Shown piece by piece: positions 45,901-59,902 of a stretch of 64,000 bases of DNA. The stretch lies in NCBI GenBank assembly GCA_029931535.1, contig JAQPZY010000659.1, positions 186,001 through 250,000 of the forward strand, written 5' to 3'. The position numbers and the translations under genes were made by a program. The stretch's first letter is position 1. Every line of letters starts with the position of its first letter. The notes beneath the pieces are model-generated. The model did not search any database and was not told the origin of the DNA. It saw only the letters and a list, made by a program, of their open reading frames with translations. The stretch comes from Margaritifera margaritifera (taxonomy: Eukaryota; Mollusca; Bivalvia; Unionida; Margaritiferidae).

Positions 45901-48900
45901 TAGTAGGAGACAAAATTTGACTATCCTACAATAAATTCACCAGTGAGACTATGCCAGCCTGTCTCTAGTCATTTCTTTGCAAATGGTTTTCGAACTCTCT
46001 TAACTTAAAAGTTCGAGTATAGAATAGACGTGCTTTAAAATCTCTGTGAAGGGCAAAAAGATTGGTTGAACATGTCTGGATGAAGGTATTTTTTCTTTTG
46101 TGTGTTCTCTATTAAAAATCCATGTCTTGCTTGTGGTACACTGCAGACAAGACAAAAATAATTCAGATAGGATTCAATACATACTTAGACTCTCAAGCTC
46201 AAGGAGTTCACTCCAAAACCTCCAAACCAATCTGTTCAGAAAACCAGTTTTGTTTGAGAAAATATAGCCCTCTTAGATGAGCTCTAGATTGATGAAGATG
46301 TCTTGCAATATATTTTTCATCATGCAAACACATGAACATTGATTTTGAAAATTGTAATAAAGGATTTGGTCAGATTTTCACTGTTGTTGGTATGGACCAG
46401 TCTCTAAATTGTTTGATTTTACAAAGGTTTGGTTATTGTGTTTACAGATATTGCACAAAGTAGGTATGCATTTGCTTCTTGGAAATTTTTTATTTTGACA
46501 ACTACCCTCTTTTCCAAGTCCATATTTCATCTTCATTTTATAATGCCTGATAGGTACAGAAACATTATACAATCGACTGTATAATACATGTTAAATGTTG
46601 ATGCTTGATTTGAAATCGGTTGAAATGGGCTTGTAATGTACTCCTTGAGCATAAGATTCAAGTTGTGATTGGTATTCTGTCTGGGTTGATTTTTAATAGC
46701 AAGAATAGAAAAAATGACTTCAATCTTGTATTTGTTTACTATATGTATTTTCACTTGGGTCTGACCAATGTCTAAATATAAAAAATTTGGCTTTTTTCTA
46801 CATTGATTCATATTACTGGCTTCCATTATATTCTAAAAGTGAACATTTTCAGTTGTCAAAAATCTAGGGAATGTGAATCTATAGTCAGATAAAAGAAAGA
46901 TGCATTCATGTAAACTTGTCCAAAGCACTAGACTCTGGGAACAATGTAAAATCAGATACAAAGTTCCCAATAAAGTGATAAACTCCTACCTTTTTACATC
47001 ATATTAATTTGGTTCTAATAAGATGCATTTGCTTAATTACAGTATTGATTCAAAATTCATAATGATTCGATAACAATATTTGGTCATTGAATTTTGTGTT
47101 CAAATTGCTCAAATGACAATTTTCTTTAACTTCGAGGTACCACAGGTTTAAAGTTCATGTGCATATGAGGGTTTGTGAGCTCGAGTATCAGGCTGGCATT
47201 GATTTTTAAACAAATGTGAAAAAATTAAACTGTTGGGGGTTATAGCAGCTTCCTGTTTGGGGTATGAAAAAGATTTTGATGACCTTAAAATAGGCAATGT
47301 TTGATAGTTTTATATAGCAAAAGCTTGAAAATTCCAACAACAGTAACTTGGATAAATGACAGGACTTGGAAAACTAGCTCAGTCCTGATGTAATACTCTA
47401 ATGCAGTTGTACCCAGACTTTTTTATCAGTCTTTTGCGGCCCAAAATGCAGTACCAGTATAGGGTTGTGAGCAGGGGTTTGGGAACCACTGCTCTAATGT
47501 CTGTGACATTGTAAAAGCAGAAAGTACAAAGTAGACTTCAACCAAAATTTGGTCCTGGTGCAGATTCAGTTTTGAAGTTTGATTTATTATTACATTAAAA
47601 ATAATTGATGACTATAATATAAATGCCTTATTGAAGGATACTGTATGCACATTAGTTTTGGCACGATTATTAATTGGTTATACATGCCATATGTTTGGTC
47701 TATTTTCCACATTTAACTTTGGGTCAGATATTTCCAAATTTTCTGAAAATTGGTGAAAATGCTGTAAACAATGGCCGCAAAAGCAACTGAAGCTCAGCAT
47801 TAGTAGGAGACAAATTTTGACTATCCTACAATAAATTCACCAGTGAGACTATGCCAGCCTGTCTCTAGTCATTTCTTTGCAAATGGTTTTCGAACTCTCT
47901 TAACTTAAAAGTTCGAGTATAGAATAGACGTGCTTTAAAATCTCTGTGAAGGGCAAAAAGATTGGTTGAACATGTCTGGATGAAGGTATTTTTTCTTTTG
48001 TGTGTTCTCTATTAAAAATCCATGTCTTGCTTGTGGTACACTGCAGACAAGACAAAAATAATTCAGATAGGATTCAATACATACTTAGACTCTCAAGCTC
48101 AAGGAGTTCACTCCAAAACCTCCAAACCAATCTGTTCAGAAAACCAGTTTTGTTTGAGAAAATATAGCCCTCTTAGATGAGCTCTAGATTGATGAAGATG
48201 TCTTGCAATATATTTTTCATCATGCAAACACATGAACATTGATTTTGAAAATTGTAATAAAGGATTTGGTCAGATTTTCACTGTTGTTGGTATGGACCAG
48301 TCTCTAAATTGTTTGATTTTACAAAGGTTTGGTTATTGTGTTTACAGATATTGCACAAAGTAGGTATGCATTTGCTTCTTGGAAATTTTTTATTTTGACA
48401 ACTACCCTCTTTTCCAAGTCCATATTTCATCTTCATTTTATAATGCCTGATAGGTACAGAAACATTATACAATCGACTGTATAATACATGTTAAATGTTG
48501 ATGCTTGATTTGAAATCGGTTGAAATGGGCTTGTAATGTACTCCTTGAGCATAAGATTCAAGTTGTGATTGGTATTCTGTCTGGGTTGATTTTTAATAGC
48601 AAGAATAGAAAAAATGACTTCAATCTTGTATTTGTTTACTATATGTATTTTCACTTGGGTCTGACCAATGTCTAAATATATAAAATTTGGCTTTTTTTCT
48701 ACATTGATTCATATTACTGGCTTCCATTATATTCTAAAAGTGAACATTTTCAGTTGTCAAAAATCTAGGGAATGTGAATCTATAGTCAGATAAGAGAAAG
48801 ATGTATTCATGTAAACTTGTCCAAAGCACTAGACTCTGGGAACAATGTAAAATCAGATACAAAGTTCCCAATAAAGTGATAAACTCCTACCTTTTTACAT

Positions 48901-51900
48901 CATATTAATTTGGTTCTAATAAGATGCATTTGCTTAATTACAGTATTGATTCAAAATTCATAATGATTCGGTAACAATATTTGGTCATTGAATTTTGTGT
49001 TCAAATTGCTCAAATGACAATTTTCTTTAACTTCGAGGTACTACAGGTTTAAAGTTCATGTGCATATGAGGGTTCGTGAGCTCGAGTATCAGGCTGGCAT
49101 TGATTTTTAAACAAATGTGACAAAATCAAACTGTTGGGGTCATAGCAGCTTCCTATACGGGGTATGAAGAAGATTTTGATGACCTTAAAAAAGGCAATGT
49201 TTGATAGTTTGATATAGTAAAAGTTTAAAAATTCCAACAACAATAATTTGGATACACGGCATGACTTGGAAAACTAGCTCAGTCCTGATGTAATACTCTA
49301 ATGCAGTTGTTCCCAAACTTTTTTGATCAATCTTTTGCGGCCCAAAATGCAGTACCAGTATAGGGTTGTGAGCAGGGGTTTGGGAACCACTGCTCTAATG
49401 TCTGTGACATTGTAAAAGCAGAAAGTACAAAGTAGACTTCAACCAAAATTTGGTCCTGGTGCAGATTCACTTTTGAAGTTTGATTTATTATTACATTAAA
49501 AATAATTTATGACTATAATATAAATGCCTTATTGAAGGATACTGTATGCACATTAGTTTTGGCACGATTATTAATTGGTTATACATGCCATATGTTTGGT
49601 CTATTTTCCACATTTAACTTTGGGTCAGATATTTCCAAATTTTCTGAAAATTGGTGAAAATGCTGTAAACAATGGCAGCAAAAGGAACTGAAGTTCAGCA
49701 TTAGTAGGAGACAAATTTTGACTATCCTACAATAAATTCACCAGTGAGACTATGCCAGCCTGTCTCTAGTCATTTCTTTGCAAATGGTTTTCGAACTCTC
49801 TTAACTTAAAAGTTCGAGTATAGAATAGACGTGCTTTAAAATCTCTGTGAAGGGCAAAAAGATTGGTTGAACATGTCTGGATGAAGGTATTTTTTCTTTT
49901 GTGTGTTCTCTATTAAAAATCCATGTCTTGCTTGTGGTACACTGCAGACAAGACAAAAATAATTCAGATAGGATTCAATACATACTTAGACTCTCAAGCT
50001 CAAGGAGTTCACTCCAAAACCTAAAAAAAAATCTGTTCAGAAAACCAGTTTTGTTTGAGAAAATATAGCCCTCTTAGATGAGCTCTAGATTGATGAAGAT
50101 GTCTTGCAATATATTTTTCATCATGCAAACACATGAACATTGATTTTGAAAATTGTAATAAAGGATTTGGTCAGATTTTCACTGTTGTTGGTATGGACCA
50201 GTCTCTAAATTGTTTGATTTTACAAAGGTTTGGTTATTGTGTTTACAGATATTGCACAAAGTAGGTATGCATTTGCTTCTTGGAAATTTTTTATTTTGAC
50301 AACTACCCTCTTTTCCAAGTCCATATTTCATCTTCATTTTATAATGCCTGATAGGTACAGAAACATTATACAATCGACTGTATAATACATGTTAAATGTT
50401 GATGCTTGATTTGAAATCGGTTGAAATGGGCTTGTAATGTACTCCTTGAGCATAAGATTCAAGTTGTGATTGGTATTCTGTCTGGGTTGATTTTTAATAG
50501 CAAGAATAGAAAAAATGACTTCAATCTTGTATTTGTTTACTATATGTATTTTCACTTGGGTCTGACCAATGTCTAAATATAAAAAATTTGGCTTTTTTCT
50601 ACATTGATTCATATTACTGGCTTCCATTATATTCTAAAAGTGAACATTTTCAGTTGTCAAAAATCTAGGGAATGTGAATCTATAGTCAGATAAAAGAAAG
50701 ATGCATTCATGTAAACTTGTCCAAAGCACTAGACTCTGGGAACAATGTAAAATCAGATACAAAGTTCCCAATAAAGTGATAAACTCCTACCTTTTTACAT
50801 CATATTAATTTGGTTCTAATAAGATGCATTTGCTTAATTACAGTATTGATTCAAAATTCATAATGATTCGATAACAATATTTGGTCATTGAATTTTGTGT
50901 TCAAATTGCTCAAATGACAATTTTCTTTAACTTCGAGGTACCACAGGTTTAAAGTTCATGTGCATATGAGGGTTTGTGAGCTCGAGTATCAGGCTGGCAT
51001 TGATTTTTAAACAAATGTGAAAAAATTAAACTGTTGGGGGTTATAGCAGCTTCCTGTTTGGGGTATGAAAAAGATTTTGATGACCTTAAAATAGGCAATG
51101 TTTGATAGTTTTATATAGCAAAAGCTTGAAAATTCCAACAACAGTAACTTGGATAAATGACAGGACTTGGAAAACTAGCTCAGTCCTGATGTAATACTCT
51201 AATGCAGTTGTACCCAGACTTTTTTATCAGTCTTTTGCGGCCCAAAATGCAGTACCAGTATAGGGTTGTGAGCAGGGGTTTGGGAACCACTGCTCTAATG
51301 TCTGTGACATTGTAAAAGCAGAAAGTACAAAGTAGACTTCAACCAAAATTTGGTCCTGGTGCAGATTCAGTTTTGAAGTTTGATTTATTATTACATTAAA
51401 AATAATTGATGACTATAATATAAATGCCTTATTGAAGGATACTGTATGCACATTAGTTTTGGCACGATTATTAATTGGTTATACATGCCATATGTTTGGT
51501 CTATTTTCCACATTTAACTTTGGGTCAGATATTTCCAAATTTTCTGAAAATTGGTGAAAATGCTGTAAACAATGGCCGCAAAAGCAACTGAAGCTCAGCA
51601 TTAGTAGGAGACAAATTTTGACTATCCTACAATAAATTCACCAGTGAGACTATGCCAGCCTGTCTCTAGTCATTTCTTTGCAAATGGTTTTCGAACTCTC
51701 TTAACTTAAAAGTTCGAGTATAGAATAGACGTGCTTTAAAATCTCTGTGAAGGGCAAAAAGATTGGTTGAACATGTCTGGATGAAGGTATTTTTTCTTTT
51801 GTGTGTTCTCTATTAAAAATCCATGTCTTGCTTGTGGTACACTGCAGACAAGACAAAAATAATTCAGATAGGATTCAATACATACTTAGACTCTCAAACT

Positions 51901-54900
51901 CAAGGAGTTCACTCCAAAACTTCCAAACCAATCTGTTCAGAAAACCAGTTTTGTTTGAGAAAATATAGCCCTCTTAGATGAGCTCTAGATTGATGAAGAT
52001 GTCTTGCAATATATTTTTCATCATGCAAACACATGAACATTGATTTTGAAAATTGTAATAAAGGATTTGGTCAGATTTTCACTGTTGTTGGTATGGACCA
52101 GTCTCTAAATTGTTTGATTTTACAAAGGTTTGGTTATTGTGTTTACAGATATTGCACAAAGTAGGTATGCATTTGCTTCTTGGATTTTTTTTATTTTGAC
52201 AACTACCCTCTTTTCCAAGTCCATATTTCATCTTCATTTTATAATGCCTGATAGGTACAGAAACATTATACAATCGACTGTATAATACATGTTAAATGTT
52301 GATGCTTGATTTGAAATCGGTTGAAATGGGCTTGTAATGTACTCCTTGAGCATAAGATTCAAGTTGTGATTGGTATTCTGTCTGGGTTGATTTTTAATAG
52401 CAAGAATAGAAAAAATGACTTCAATCTTGTATTTGTTTACTATATGTATTTTCACTTGGGTCTGACCAATGTCTAAATATAAAAAATTTGGCTTTTTTCT
52501 ACATTGATTCATATTACTGGCTTCCATTATATTCTAAAAGTGAACATTTTCAGTTGTCAAAAATCTAGGGAATGTGAATCTATAGTCAGATAAAAGAAAG
52601 ATGTATTCATGTAAACTTGTCCAAAGCACTAGACTCTGGGAACAATGTAAAATCAGATACAAAGTTCCCAATAAAGTGATAAACTCCTACCTTTTTACAT
52701 CATATTAATTTGGTTCTAATAAGATGCATTTGCTTAATTACAGTATTGATTCAAAATTCATAATGATTCGGTAACAATATTTGGTCATTGAATTTTGTGT
52801 TCAAATTGCTCAAATGACAATTTTCTTTAACTTCGAGGTACTACAGGTTTAAAGTTCATGTGCATATGAGGGTTTGTGAGCTCGAGTATCAGGCTGGCAC
52901 TGATTTTTAAACAAATGTGACAAAATCAAACTGTTGGGGTCATAGCAGCTTCCTGTTCGGGGTATGAAGAAGATTTTGATGACCTTAAAAAAGGCAATGT
53001 TTGATAGTTTTATATAGTAAAAGCTTGAAAATTCCAACAACAGTGACTTGGATAAATGGCAGGACTTGGAAAACTAGCTTAGTCCTGATGTAATACTCTA
53101 ATGCAGTTGTACCCAGACTTTTTTATCAGTCTTTTGCGGCCCAAAATGCAGTACCAGTATAGGGTTGTGAGCATGGGTTTGGGAACCACTGCTCTAATGT
53201 CTGTGACATTGTAAAAGCAGAAAGTACAAAGTAGACTTCAACCAAAATTTGGTCCTGGTGCAGATTCTCTTTTTGAAGTTTGATTTATTATTACATTAAA
53301 AATAATTGATGACTATAATATAAATGCCTTATTGAAGGATACTGTATGCACATTAGTTTTGGCATGATTATTAATTGGTTATACATGCCATATGTTTGGT
53401 CTATTTTCCACATTTAACTTTGGGTCAGATATTTCCAAATTTTCTGAAAATTGGTGAAAATGCTGTAAACAATGGCCGCAAAAGGAACTGAAGTTCAGCA
53501 TTAGTAGGAGACAAATTTTGACTATCCTACAATAAATTCACCAGTGAGACTATGCCAGCCTGTCTCTAGTCATTTCTTTGCAAATGGTTTTCGAACTCTC
53601 TTAACTTAAAAGTTCGAGTATAGAATAGACGTGCTTTAAAATCTCTGTGAAGGGCAAAAAGATTGGTTGAACATGTCTGGATGAAGGTATTTTTTCTTTT
53701 GTGTGTTCTCTATTAAAAATCCATGTCTTGCTTGTGGTACACTGCAGACAAGACAAAAATAATTCAGATAGGATTCAATACATACTTAGACTCTCAAGCT
53801 CAAGGAGTTCACTCCAAAACCTCCAAACCAATCTGTTCAGAAAACCAGTTTTGTTTGAGAAAATATAGCCCTCTTAGATGAGCTCTAGATTGATGAAGAT
53901 GTCTTGCAATATATTTTTCATCATGCAAACACATGAACATTGATTTTGAAAATTGTAATAAAGGATTTGGTCAGATTTTCACTGTTGCTGGTATGGACCA
54001 GTCTCTAAATTGTTTGATTTTACAAAGGTTTGGTTATTGTGTTTACAGATATTGCACAAAGTAGGTATGCATTTGCTTCTTGGAAATTTTTTATTTTGAC
54101 AACTACCCTCTTTTCCAAGTCCATATTTCATCTTCATTTTATAATGCCTGATAGGTACAGAAACATTATACAATCGACTGTATAATACATGTTAAATGTT
54201 GATGCTTGATTTGAAATCGGTTGAAATGGGCTTGTAATGTACTCCTTGAGCATAAGATTCAAGTTGTGATTGGTATTCTGTCTGGGTTGATTTTTAATAG
54301 CAAGAATAGAAAAAATGACTTCAATCTTGTATTTGTTTACTATATGTATTTTCACTTGGGTCTGACCAATGTCTAAATATAAAAAATTTGGCTTTTTTCT
54401 ACATTGATTCATATTACTGGCTTCCATTATATTCTAAAAGTGAACATTTTCAGTTGTCAAAAATCTAGGGAATGTGAATCTATAGTCAGATAAAAGAAAG
54501 ATGCATTCATGTAAACTTGTCCAAAGCACTAGACTCTGGGAACAATGTAAAATCAGATACAAAGTTCCCAATAAAGTGATAAACTCCTACCTTTTTACAT
54601 CATATTAATTTGGTTCTAATAAGATGCATTTGCTTAATTACAGTATTGATTCAAAATTCATAATGATTCGATAACAATATTTGGTCATTGAATTTTGTGT
54701 TCAAATTGCTCAAATGACAATTTTCTTTAACTTCGAGGTACCACAGGTTTAAAGTTCATGTGCATATGAGGGTTTGTGAGCTCGAGTATCAGGCTGGCAT
54801 TGATTTTTAAACAAATGTGAAAAAATTAAACTGTTGGGGGTTATAGCAGCTTCCTGTTTGGGGTATGAAAAAGATTTTGATGACCTTAAAATAGGCAATG

Positions 54901-57900
54901 TTTGATAGTTTTATATAGCAAAAGCTTGAAAATTCCAACAACAGTAACTTGGATAAATGACAGGACTTGGAAAACTAGCTCAGTCCTGATGTAATACTCT
55001 AATGCAGTTGTACCCAGACTTTTTTATCAGTCTTTTGCGGCCCAAAATGCAGTACCAGTATAGGGTTGTGAGCAGGGGTTTGGGAACCACTGCTCTAATG
55101 TCTGTGACATTGTAAAAGCAGAAAGTACAAAGTAGACTTCAACCAAAATTTGGTCCTGGTGCAGATTCAGTTTTGAAGTTTGATTTATTATTACATTAAA
55201 AATAATTGATGACTATAATATAAATGCCTTATTGAAGGATACTGTATGCACATTAGTTTTGGCACGATTATTAATTGGTTATACATGCCATATGTTTGGT
55301 CTATTTTCCACATTTAACTTTGGGTCAGATATTTCCAAATTTTCTGAAAATTGGTGAAAATGCTGTAAACAATGGCCGCAAAAGCAACTGAAGCTCAGCA
55401 TTAGTAGGAGACAAATTTTGACTATCCTACAATAAATTCACCAGTGAGACTATGCCAGCCTGTCTCTAGTCATTTCTTTGCAAATGGTTTTCGAACTCTC
55501 TTAACTTAAAAGTTCGAGTATAGAATAGACGTGCTTTAAAATCTCTGTGAAGGGCAAAAAGATTGGTTGAACATGTCTGGATGAAGGTATTTTTTCTTTT
55601 GTGTGTTCTCTATTAAAAATCCATGTCTTGCTTGTGGTACACTGCAGACAAGACAAAAATAATTCAGATAGGATTCAATACATACTTAGACTCTCAAACT
55701 CAAGGAGTTCACTCCAAAACTTCCAAACCAATCTGTTCAGAAAACCAGTTTTGTTTGAGAAAATATAGCCCTCTTAGATGAGCTCTAGATTGATGAAGAT
55801 GTCTTGCAATATATTTTTCATCATGCAAACACATGAACATTGATTTTGAAAATTGTAATAAAGGATTTGGTCAGATTTTCACTGTTGTTGGTATGGACCA
55901 GTCTCTAAATTGTTTGATTTTACAAAGGTTTGGTTATTGTGTTTACAGATATTGCACAAAGTAGGTATGCATTTGCTTCTTGGATTTTTTTTATTTTGAC
56001 AACTACCCTCTTTTCCAAGTCCATATTTCATCTTCATTTTATAATGCCTGATAGGTACAGAAACATTATACAATCGACTGTATAATACATGTTAAATGTT
56101 GATGCTTGATTTGAAATCGGTTGAAATGGGCTTGTAATGTACTCCTTGAGCATAAGATTCAAGTTGTGATTGGTATTCTGTCTGGGTTGATTTTTAATAG
56201 CAAGAATAGAAAAAATGACTTCAATCTTGTATTTGTTTACTATATGTATTTTCACTTGGGTCTGACCAATGTCTAAATATAAAAAATTTGGCTTTTTTCT
56301 ACATTGATTCATATTAATGGCTTCCATTATATTCTAAAAGTGAACATTTTCAGTTGTCAAAAATCTAGGGAATGTGAATCTATAGTCAGATAAAAGAAAG
56401 ATGTATTCATGTAAACTTGTCGAAAGCACTAGACTCTGGGAACAATGTAAAATCAGATACAAAGTTCCCAATAAAGTGATAAACTCCTACCTTTTGACAT
56501 CATATTAATTTGGTTCTAATAAGATGCATTTGCTTAATTACAGTATTGATTCAAAATTCATAATGATTCGATAACAATATTTGGTCATTGAATTTTGTGT
56601 TCAAATAGCTCAAATGACAATTTTCTTTAACTTCGAGGTACTACAGGTTTAAAGTTCATGTGCATATGAGGGTTTGTGAGCTCGAGTATCAGGCTGGCAC
56701 TGATTTTTAAAAAAATGTGACAAAATCAAACTGTTGGGGGTTATAGCAGCTTCTTATCCGGGGTATGAAGAAGTTTTTGATGACTTTAAAATAGGCAATG
56801 TTTGATAGTTTTATATAGTAAAAGTTTGAAAATTCCAACAACAATAACTTGGATAAATGGCAGGACTTGTAAAACTAGCTCAGTCCTGATGTAATACTCT
56901 AATGCAGTTGTACCCAGACTTTTTTTTTTATCAGTCTTTTGCGGCCCAAAATGCAGTACCAGTATAGGGTTGTGAGCATGGGTTTGGGAACCACTGCTCT
57001 AATGTCTGTGACATTGTAAAAGCAGAAAGTACAAAGTAGACTTCAACCAAAATTTGGTCCTGGTGCAGATTCTCTTTTTGAAGTTTGATTTATTATTACA
57101 TTAAAAATAATTGATGACTATAATATAAATGCCTTATTGAAGGATACTGTATGCACATTAGTTTTGGCATGATTATTAATTGGTTATACATGCCATATGT
57201 TTGGTCTATTTTCCACATTTAACTTTGGGTCAGATATTTCCAAATTTTCTGAAAATTGGTGAAAATGCTGTAAACAATGGCCGCAAAATCAACTGAAGCT
57301 CAGCATTAGTAGGAGACAAATTTTGACTATCCTACAATAAATTCACCAGTGAGACTATGCCAGCCTGTCTCTAGTCATTTCTTTGCAAATGGTTTTCGAA
57401 CTCTCTTAACTTAAAAGTTCGAGTATAGAATAGACGTGCTTTAAAATCTCTGTGAAGGGCAAAAAGATTGGTTGAACATGTCTGGATGAAGGTATTTTTT
57501 CTTTTGTGTGTTCTCTATTAAAAATCCATGTCTTGCTTGTGGTACACTGCAGACAAGACAAAAATAATTCAGATAGGATTCAATACATACTTAGACTCTC
57601 AAGCTCAAGGAGTTCACTCCAAAACCTCCAAACCAATCTGTTCAGAAAACCAGTTTTGTTTGAGAAAATATAGCCCTCTTAGATGAGCTCTAGATTGATG
57701 AAGATGTCTTGCAATATATTTTTCATCATGCAAACACATGAACATTGATTTTGAAAATTGTAATAAAGGATTTGGTCAGATTTTCACTGTTGTTGGTATG
57801 GACCAGTCTCTAAATTGTTTGATTTTACAAAGGTTTGGTTATTGTGTTTACAGATATTGCACAAAGTAGGTATGCATTTGCTTCTTGGAAATTTTTTATT

Positions 57901-59260
57901 TTGACAACTACCCTCTTTTCCAAGTCCATATTTCATCTTCATTTTATAATGCCTGATAGGTACAGAAACATTATACAATCGACTGTATAATACATGTTAA
58001 ATGTTGATGCTTGATTTGAAATCGGTTGAAATGGGCTTGTAATGTACTCCTTGAGCATAAGATTCAAGTTGTGATTGGTATTCTGTCTGGGTTGATTTTT
58101 AATAGCAAGAATAGAAAAAATGACTTCAATCTTGTATTTGTTTACTATATGTATTTTCACTTGGGTCTGACCAATGTCTAAATATAAAAAATTTGGCTTT
58201 TTTCTACATTGATTCATATTACTGGCTTCCATTATATTCTAAAAGTGAACATTTTCAGTTGTCAAAAATCTAGGGAATGTGAATCTATAGTCAGATAAAA
58301 GAAAGATGTATTCATGTAAACTTGTCCAAAGCACTAGACTCTGGGAACAATGTAAAATCAGATACAAAGTTCCCAATAAAGTGATAAACTCCTACCTTTT
58401 TACATCATATTAATTTGGTTCTAATAAGATGCATTTGCTTAATTACAGTATTGATTCAAAATTCATAATGATTCGATAACAATATTTGGTCATTGAATTT
58501 TGTGTTCAAATTGCTCAAATGACAATTTTCTTTAACTTCGAGGTACCACAGGTTTAAAGTTCATGTGCATATGAGGGTTTGTGAGCTCGAGTATCAGGCT
58601 GGCATTGATTTTTAAACAAATGTGACAAAATCAAACTGTTGGGGGTTATAACAGCTTCCTATTCAGGGTATGAAGAAGATTTTGATGACCTTAAAATAGG
58701 CAATGTTTGATAGTTTTATATAGTAAAAGTTTGAAAATTCCAACAACAATAACTTGGATAAATGGCATGACTTGGAAAACTAGCTCAGTCCTGATGTAAT
58801 ACTCTAATGCAGTTGTTCCCAAAATTTTTTGATCAATCTTTTGCGGCCCAAAATGCAGTACCAGTATAGGGTTGTGAGCAGGGGTTTGGGAACCACTGCT
58901 CTAATGTCTGTGACATTGTAAAAGCAGAAAGTACAAAGTAGACTTCAACCAAAATTTGGTCCTGGTGCAGATTCAGTTTTGAAGTTTGATTTATTATTAC
59001 ATTAAAAATAATTGATGACTATAATATAAATGCATTATTGAAGGATACTGTATGCACATTAGTTTTGGCACGATTATTAATTGGTTATACATGCCATATG
59101 TTTGGTCTATTTTCCACATTTAACTTTGGGTCAGATATTTCCAAATTTTCTGAAAATTGGTGAAAATGCTGTAAACAATGGCCACAAAAGCAACTGAAGC
59201 TCAGCATTAGTAGGAGACAAATTTTGACTATCCTACAATAAATTCACCAGTGGGACTATG

Positions 59261-59902
59261 CCAGCCTGTCTCTAGTCATTTCTTTGCAAATGGTTTTCAA
59301 ACTCTCTTCACTCAAAAGTTAGCGTATAGAATAGAGAAATTAAATGCTTTAAAATCAATGTGTAGGGCAAGCGGATTGGTTGAACATGTCTGGGTGGAGG
59401 TATTTTGTCTCTTGTGTTTTCCCTATTAAAAATGCATGTCTTGATTGTGGTGTACTGCAGAGAAGACAAAAATAACTTGGATAGGATTCAATACATACTT
59501 TGACTCTCAGGCTCAAGAAATTCACTTCAAAGTCTCCAACCCAATCTGCTTAGAAAGAAAAAGTTTTAGAGAAGAAGAAGACAAAAAGCACTTTTAGATG
59601 AGTGCTAGATTTATCAAGTTGTCTTTGAAGAAGATATATTTATGATCTTACAAACATGCGAATGAATGTATTTTCAAGATTGTGTACAAAATTTTGGTCA
59701 GATTTTCAGTTACAAGTTTGGACCAGTCCCTAAATTGATTGATTTTACAAATGTGTGGTTATTAAAATTTCCATTAAGAGCACAAATTAGGTATACATTA
59801 TATGTGCTGCTTACAATGTTTGACAGCATGTTGACAAATATTCTCTATGCCCACTTTGTATTTTAGCCTAATTTTGTAATGTGAGAAAGGTATATAAACA
59901 TA
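59261..59902. repeat. Diverged right-edge satellite copy
   Basis: It continues in monomer phase (CCAGCCTGTCTCTAGTC at 59261) but with dense substitutions and small indels from about 59290. It is recognisable to about 59900 (TTTGGACCAGTCCCTAAATTG near 59718). It is cut off by the hAT end at about 59903, before the MITE position. Confidence 0.85.

Larger units (their letters stand above)
30751..59260. repeat. Satellite array, 15 monomers of ~1.9 kb, dimeric higher-order structure
   Basis: Monomer starts (anchor CCAGCCTGTCTCTAGTC) lie at 30751, 32655, 34559, 36463, 38367, 40268, 42158, 44058, 45954, 47854, 49755, 51655, 53555, 55455 and 57360. The next occurrence, at 59261, begins the edge copy. 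Spacing is 1904 bp in the first four and 1890-1905 bp later. All run in the same head-to-tail direction and are nearly identical by eye. Diagnostic variants alternate between successive monomers, so the true period is about 3.8 kb. Each monomer has a hAT MITE. Repeated 97- and 64-codon minus-strand frames come with the repeat. The first is shifted by one base in the diverged edge copy, so protein-level constraint is unlikely. Confidence 0.97.

Noticed and set aside
31330..58232. Repeated 97-codon (MEASNMNQCRKKPNF...) and 64-codon minus-strand frames in every satellite monomer, as a tandem gene family
   Set aside because: They are carried along by near-identical monomers. In the independently diverged left edge copy the same frame is broken by a single-base insertion, there is no recognisable domain, and composition is that of AT-rich non-coding DNA.
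30751..59260. CRISPR-like or rDNA/histone-type gene array explanation for the periodic repeat
   Set aside because: The unit is 1.9 kb with no spacers, no rRNA, tRNA or histone sequence, and is eukaryotic satellite in character.
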